A stretch of 64,000 nt of DNA from Victivallaceae bacterium (GTDB lineage: Bacteria; Verrucomicrobiota; Lentisphaeria; Victivallales; Victivallaceae). The position numbers were made by a program, and so were the translations under genes. The first letter of the stretch is position 1. The number at the start of each line of letters is the position of its first letter. The notes below the pieces were generated by a model, which was not told the origin of the DNA, made no database searches, and worked only from the letters and a program-made list of their open reading frames with translations. Shown here piece after piece: positions 62,488-64,000 of this stretch. The stretch is from NCBI GenBank assembly GCA_016292515.1, contig JAEDIJ010000005.1, positions 1-64,000 of the forward strand, read 5' to 3'.

Positions 62488-64000
62488 CTACTCGATGTTT
62501 TCGATGTCGCGGATGATGACTTTGCCCGTCATCGGATTGCGTTCGTAGGTCACCAGGATCTTCGCCTCGCCGGTGATGACGTCGTAGTGGACGTTATCCT
62601 TGGCGTTGGATTTCTTGTCCAGATCGAACTTGCCGATGGACGCCGATCCCGTCTGATCCGGGTGATCCGACGAAACGGCGGTGCCGTCGCCGACGTCCCT
62701 GATCGTCTGGGCGATGATCACCGCATAAAAGACGGTGGGCGGCTCCACTTGGGAACTCTGATCGGAACCGGTGCCGGTTTCCGACGGAGATTTTTCCGAA
62801 TTCACCGTGACCAGATTGAACGTACGGCCGATCAGTCTTTCCTGCGAAGCGTCGTCCGTTTCCGAATTGGTGAAAAGATCCCGGATGCTGGAAATCGCCA
62901 GAAGCTGGGAGCGGCGGTCGATGTTTTTCGCCTCGCCATCCGAAAGATTTTCCAGCGCGTTGGCGAGGTCGATCGTATATTCTTTGTTGATGCCGGCATA
63001 GGTGTTGCCCGCGCTGTTTCGGACAAAATCCACCGCCTTTTCGTCGGGAACGTTGCGGAAAAGCGCCTCCAGGAGTTTTTTGTCGTTGCCAAGCCACTCG
63101 TTGCTCATAAATTCCACGTTTTCGCCCTGATAGCGGATCGTGTAGGGATCATCGAGGGTACTGCCGAAGTACTGCCGGAGATTGATCTTGCCGTAAGAGT
63201 GACTGCATCCCGTCATTTTGATCCAGTCGAGGATCCCCGCGTCGCCTTTCTGGTAAGAGGTCCCGCTGTTGGAATTCCAAGCATCCATATTGTCAAACAC
63301 TTCTTCGGCGTTTTTCAGATTGATCGTCTGGAATTGTGCGCCGCGGTGGATGAAACCGAGTTCCCACGGGCTTTTCATCGGTGCGTTGCGGATCACCGCC
63401 GTCGAGATCATGCTCTCCGCGGAACTCCAACCGGGATCCGTCACCGTTTCCTCGTCGCGCGAGTTGTCGCCGCTTTTTTTGGGCGATGCGTCGCGGTTGA
63501 CGTTGCCGGGGAGCGCGCGCAGTTGATCGATCAACGCCGCCGTCGTCGTCGCGGAAATTTCCGCGGTTCCGCCGCTGATCGTCGCGCCGGATTCCGTGAT
63601 GTCGGCATTCGTCGAATCGCTTTTTTTCAGGAAAACGAACTTCGGATCCAAAGACCAGTCCGTTGCGTTGTCGGAGGCATTGTAGACGACATTCAGATTC
63701 TGCCGGGGGTCTTTCGCTTCGATGCCGCCGACCAGGAATTGGAAAGTATCCGTCGAGCCCGGAGTCAACTCCAACTGATATTTGTTGTCAGTTGTGATCG
63801 TGATCTCGGCGGGGTTGCTTTTGCGCGGATCGAAATCGGTGTAGTCCACGTTGACGCTCTCCCCGTCCTGCTGACTGGAGAGGATCATATTTTTGGGGAG
63901 CAATTTGAAAGATTTGATGGTCGGCTGAACCTTTTCCACCGTGATGCCGGTGATCTCGATCCGGTATTCCTGACCGTTGTACTTTGTTTTCAACTCCTCG
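62488..64000 (-). CDS. 3' part of a large protein resembling Verru_Chthon cassette protein A
   Basis: The frame is open to the window edge, so the N-terminus is missing; about 503 codons are seen. WELGFIHRGAQFQTINLK, GDAGILDWIKMTG and GKINLRQYFG resemble the Verru_Chthon cassette A pattern I know (ELGxIHxGxPWxTLxL ... DWxLLDLF ... GxINLN), proteins that go with type IV pilin-like genes in Verrucomicrobia and relatives. A C-terminal strand region includes VIIAQTIRDVGDGTAV and AKILVTYERNPMTGK. The assignment rests on short motifs. It would be envelope or pilus associated. Confidence 0.5.
   Translation of the reverse strand, partial: EELKTKYNGQEYRIEITGITVEKVQPTIKSFKLLPKNMILSSQQDGESVNVDYTDFDPRKSNPAEITITTDNKYQLELTPGSTDTFQFLVGGIEAKDPRQNLNVVYNASDNATDWSLDPKFVFLKKSDSTNADITESGATISGGTAEISATTTAALIDQLRALPGNVNRDASPKKSGDNSRDEETVTDPGWSSAESMISTAVIRNAPMKSPWELGFIHRGAQFQTINLKNAEEVFDNMDAWNSNSGTSYQKGDAGILDWIKMTGCSHSYGKINLRQYFGSTLDDPYTIRYQGENVEFMSNEWLGNDKKLLEALFRNVPDEKAVDFVRNSAGNTYAGINKEYTIDLANALENLSDGEAKNIDRRSQLLAISSIRDLFTNSETDDASQERLIGRTFNLVTVNSEKSPSETGTGSDQSSQVEPPTVFYAVIIAQTIRDVGDGTAVSSDHPDQTGSASIGKFDLDKKSNAKDNVHYDVITGEAKILVTYERNPMTGKVIIRDIENIE

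Overview
The window reads like a chromosome segment of an anaerobic, Gram-negative PVC-superphylum bacterium, most likely a gut-type Lentisphaerota (Victivallales-like). This is inferred from signal peptides and lipoboxes, secretins and parvulins (two membranes), a protein resembling the Verru_Chthon cassette A family, fragments of a giant beta-helix surface protein, indolepyruvate:ferredoxin oxidoreductase and Feo iron uptake (anaerobic life), and GC-rich core genes. No 16S rRNA is present, so the taxon is a guess. Core promoters are uniform: TTGCAN or similar, a 16-18 nt spacer, then TATATT.

Layout. 1-5.5 kb: 3' end of clpC, a zinc-ribbon protein, a formyltransferase, comEC with a degenerate C-terminal domain, a glycosyltransferase and tRNA-Val. 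5.6-17.1 kb: a visibly AT-richer island bounded by an 80-bp direct repeat that includes the 3' end of tRNA-Val. It carries a Fic protein, two secretin-family genes, feoB, feoA and two broken feoA copies, a frameshifted DUF1670 gene, a DtxR-type regulator, a flavodoxin fragment, both ends of a beta-helix/PPC-like surface protein gene and a possible serine-recombinase remnant. Near-identical DtxR-like palindromes precede both feoA and the secretin pair. 17.2-31.6 kb: phosphoesterase, two phage-like small genes, serA, purL, a tightly overlapping cluster of sigma factor, ttcA-like, mcsA and mcsB, then dinG, a zinc-ribbon coiled coil and ruvB. 31.7-40.4 kb: transketolase with a Cys/His-rich tail, phosphohexomutase, malic enzyme, MurA with Asp in place of the catalytic Cys, and a parvulin. 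40.4-49.6 kb: repeats, lepB, a Liv-type lipoprotein, pyrH, aminotransferase, serS, an rpiB-glyA fusion, a double-ACT protein and tRNA-Asp. 49.7-64 kb: iorAB, truB, GH20, a 2-hydroxyacid dehydrogenase, obgE and rpmA, a glycosyltransferase, a parvulin-like protein, a TPR-like lipoprotein, an AAA_14/DUF4143 ATPase framed by related palindromes, and the 3' part of a pilus-cassette-like protein.

How the parts connect. ClpC (start of window) and McsA/McsB (26 kb) are the unfoldase and protein-arginine-kinase arms of the phospho-arginine degradation pathway; here mcsAB are cotranscribed with a sigma factor. The Feo/DtxR/secretin module looks like one iron-responsive regulon that includes an outer-membrane channel component. 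Three 230-300 bp copies of a structured dispersed repeat lie between convergent or divergent units at 40.8, 49.1 and 56.7 kb. Three single-base differences in A-runs inside the island break otherwise intact reading frames; they are either real decay or sequence error.
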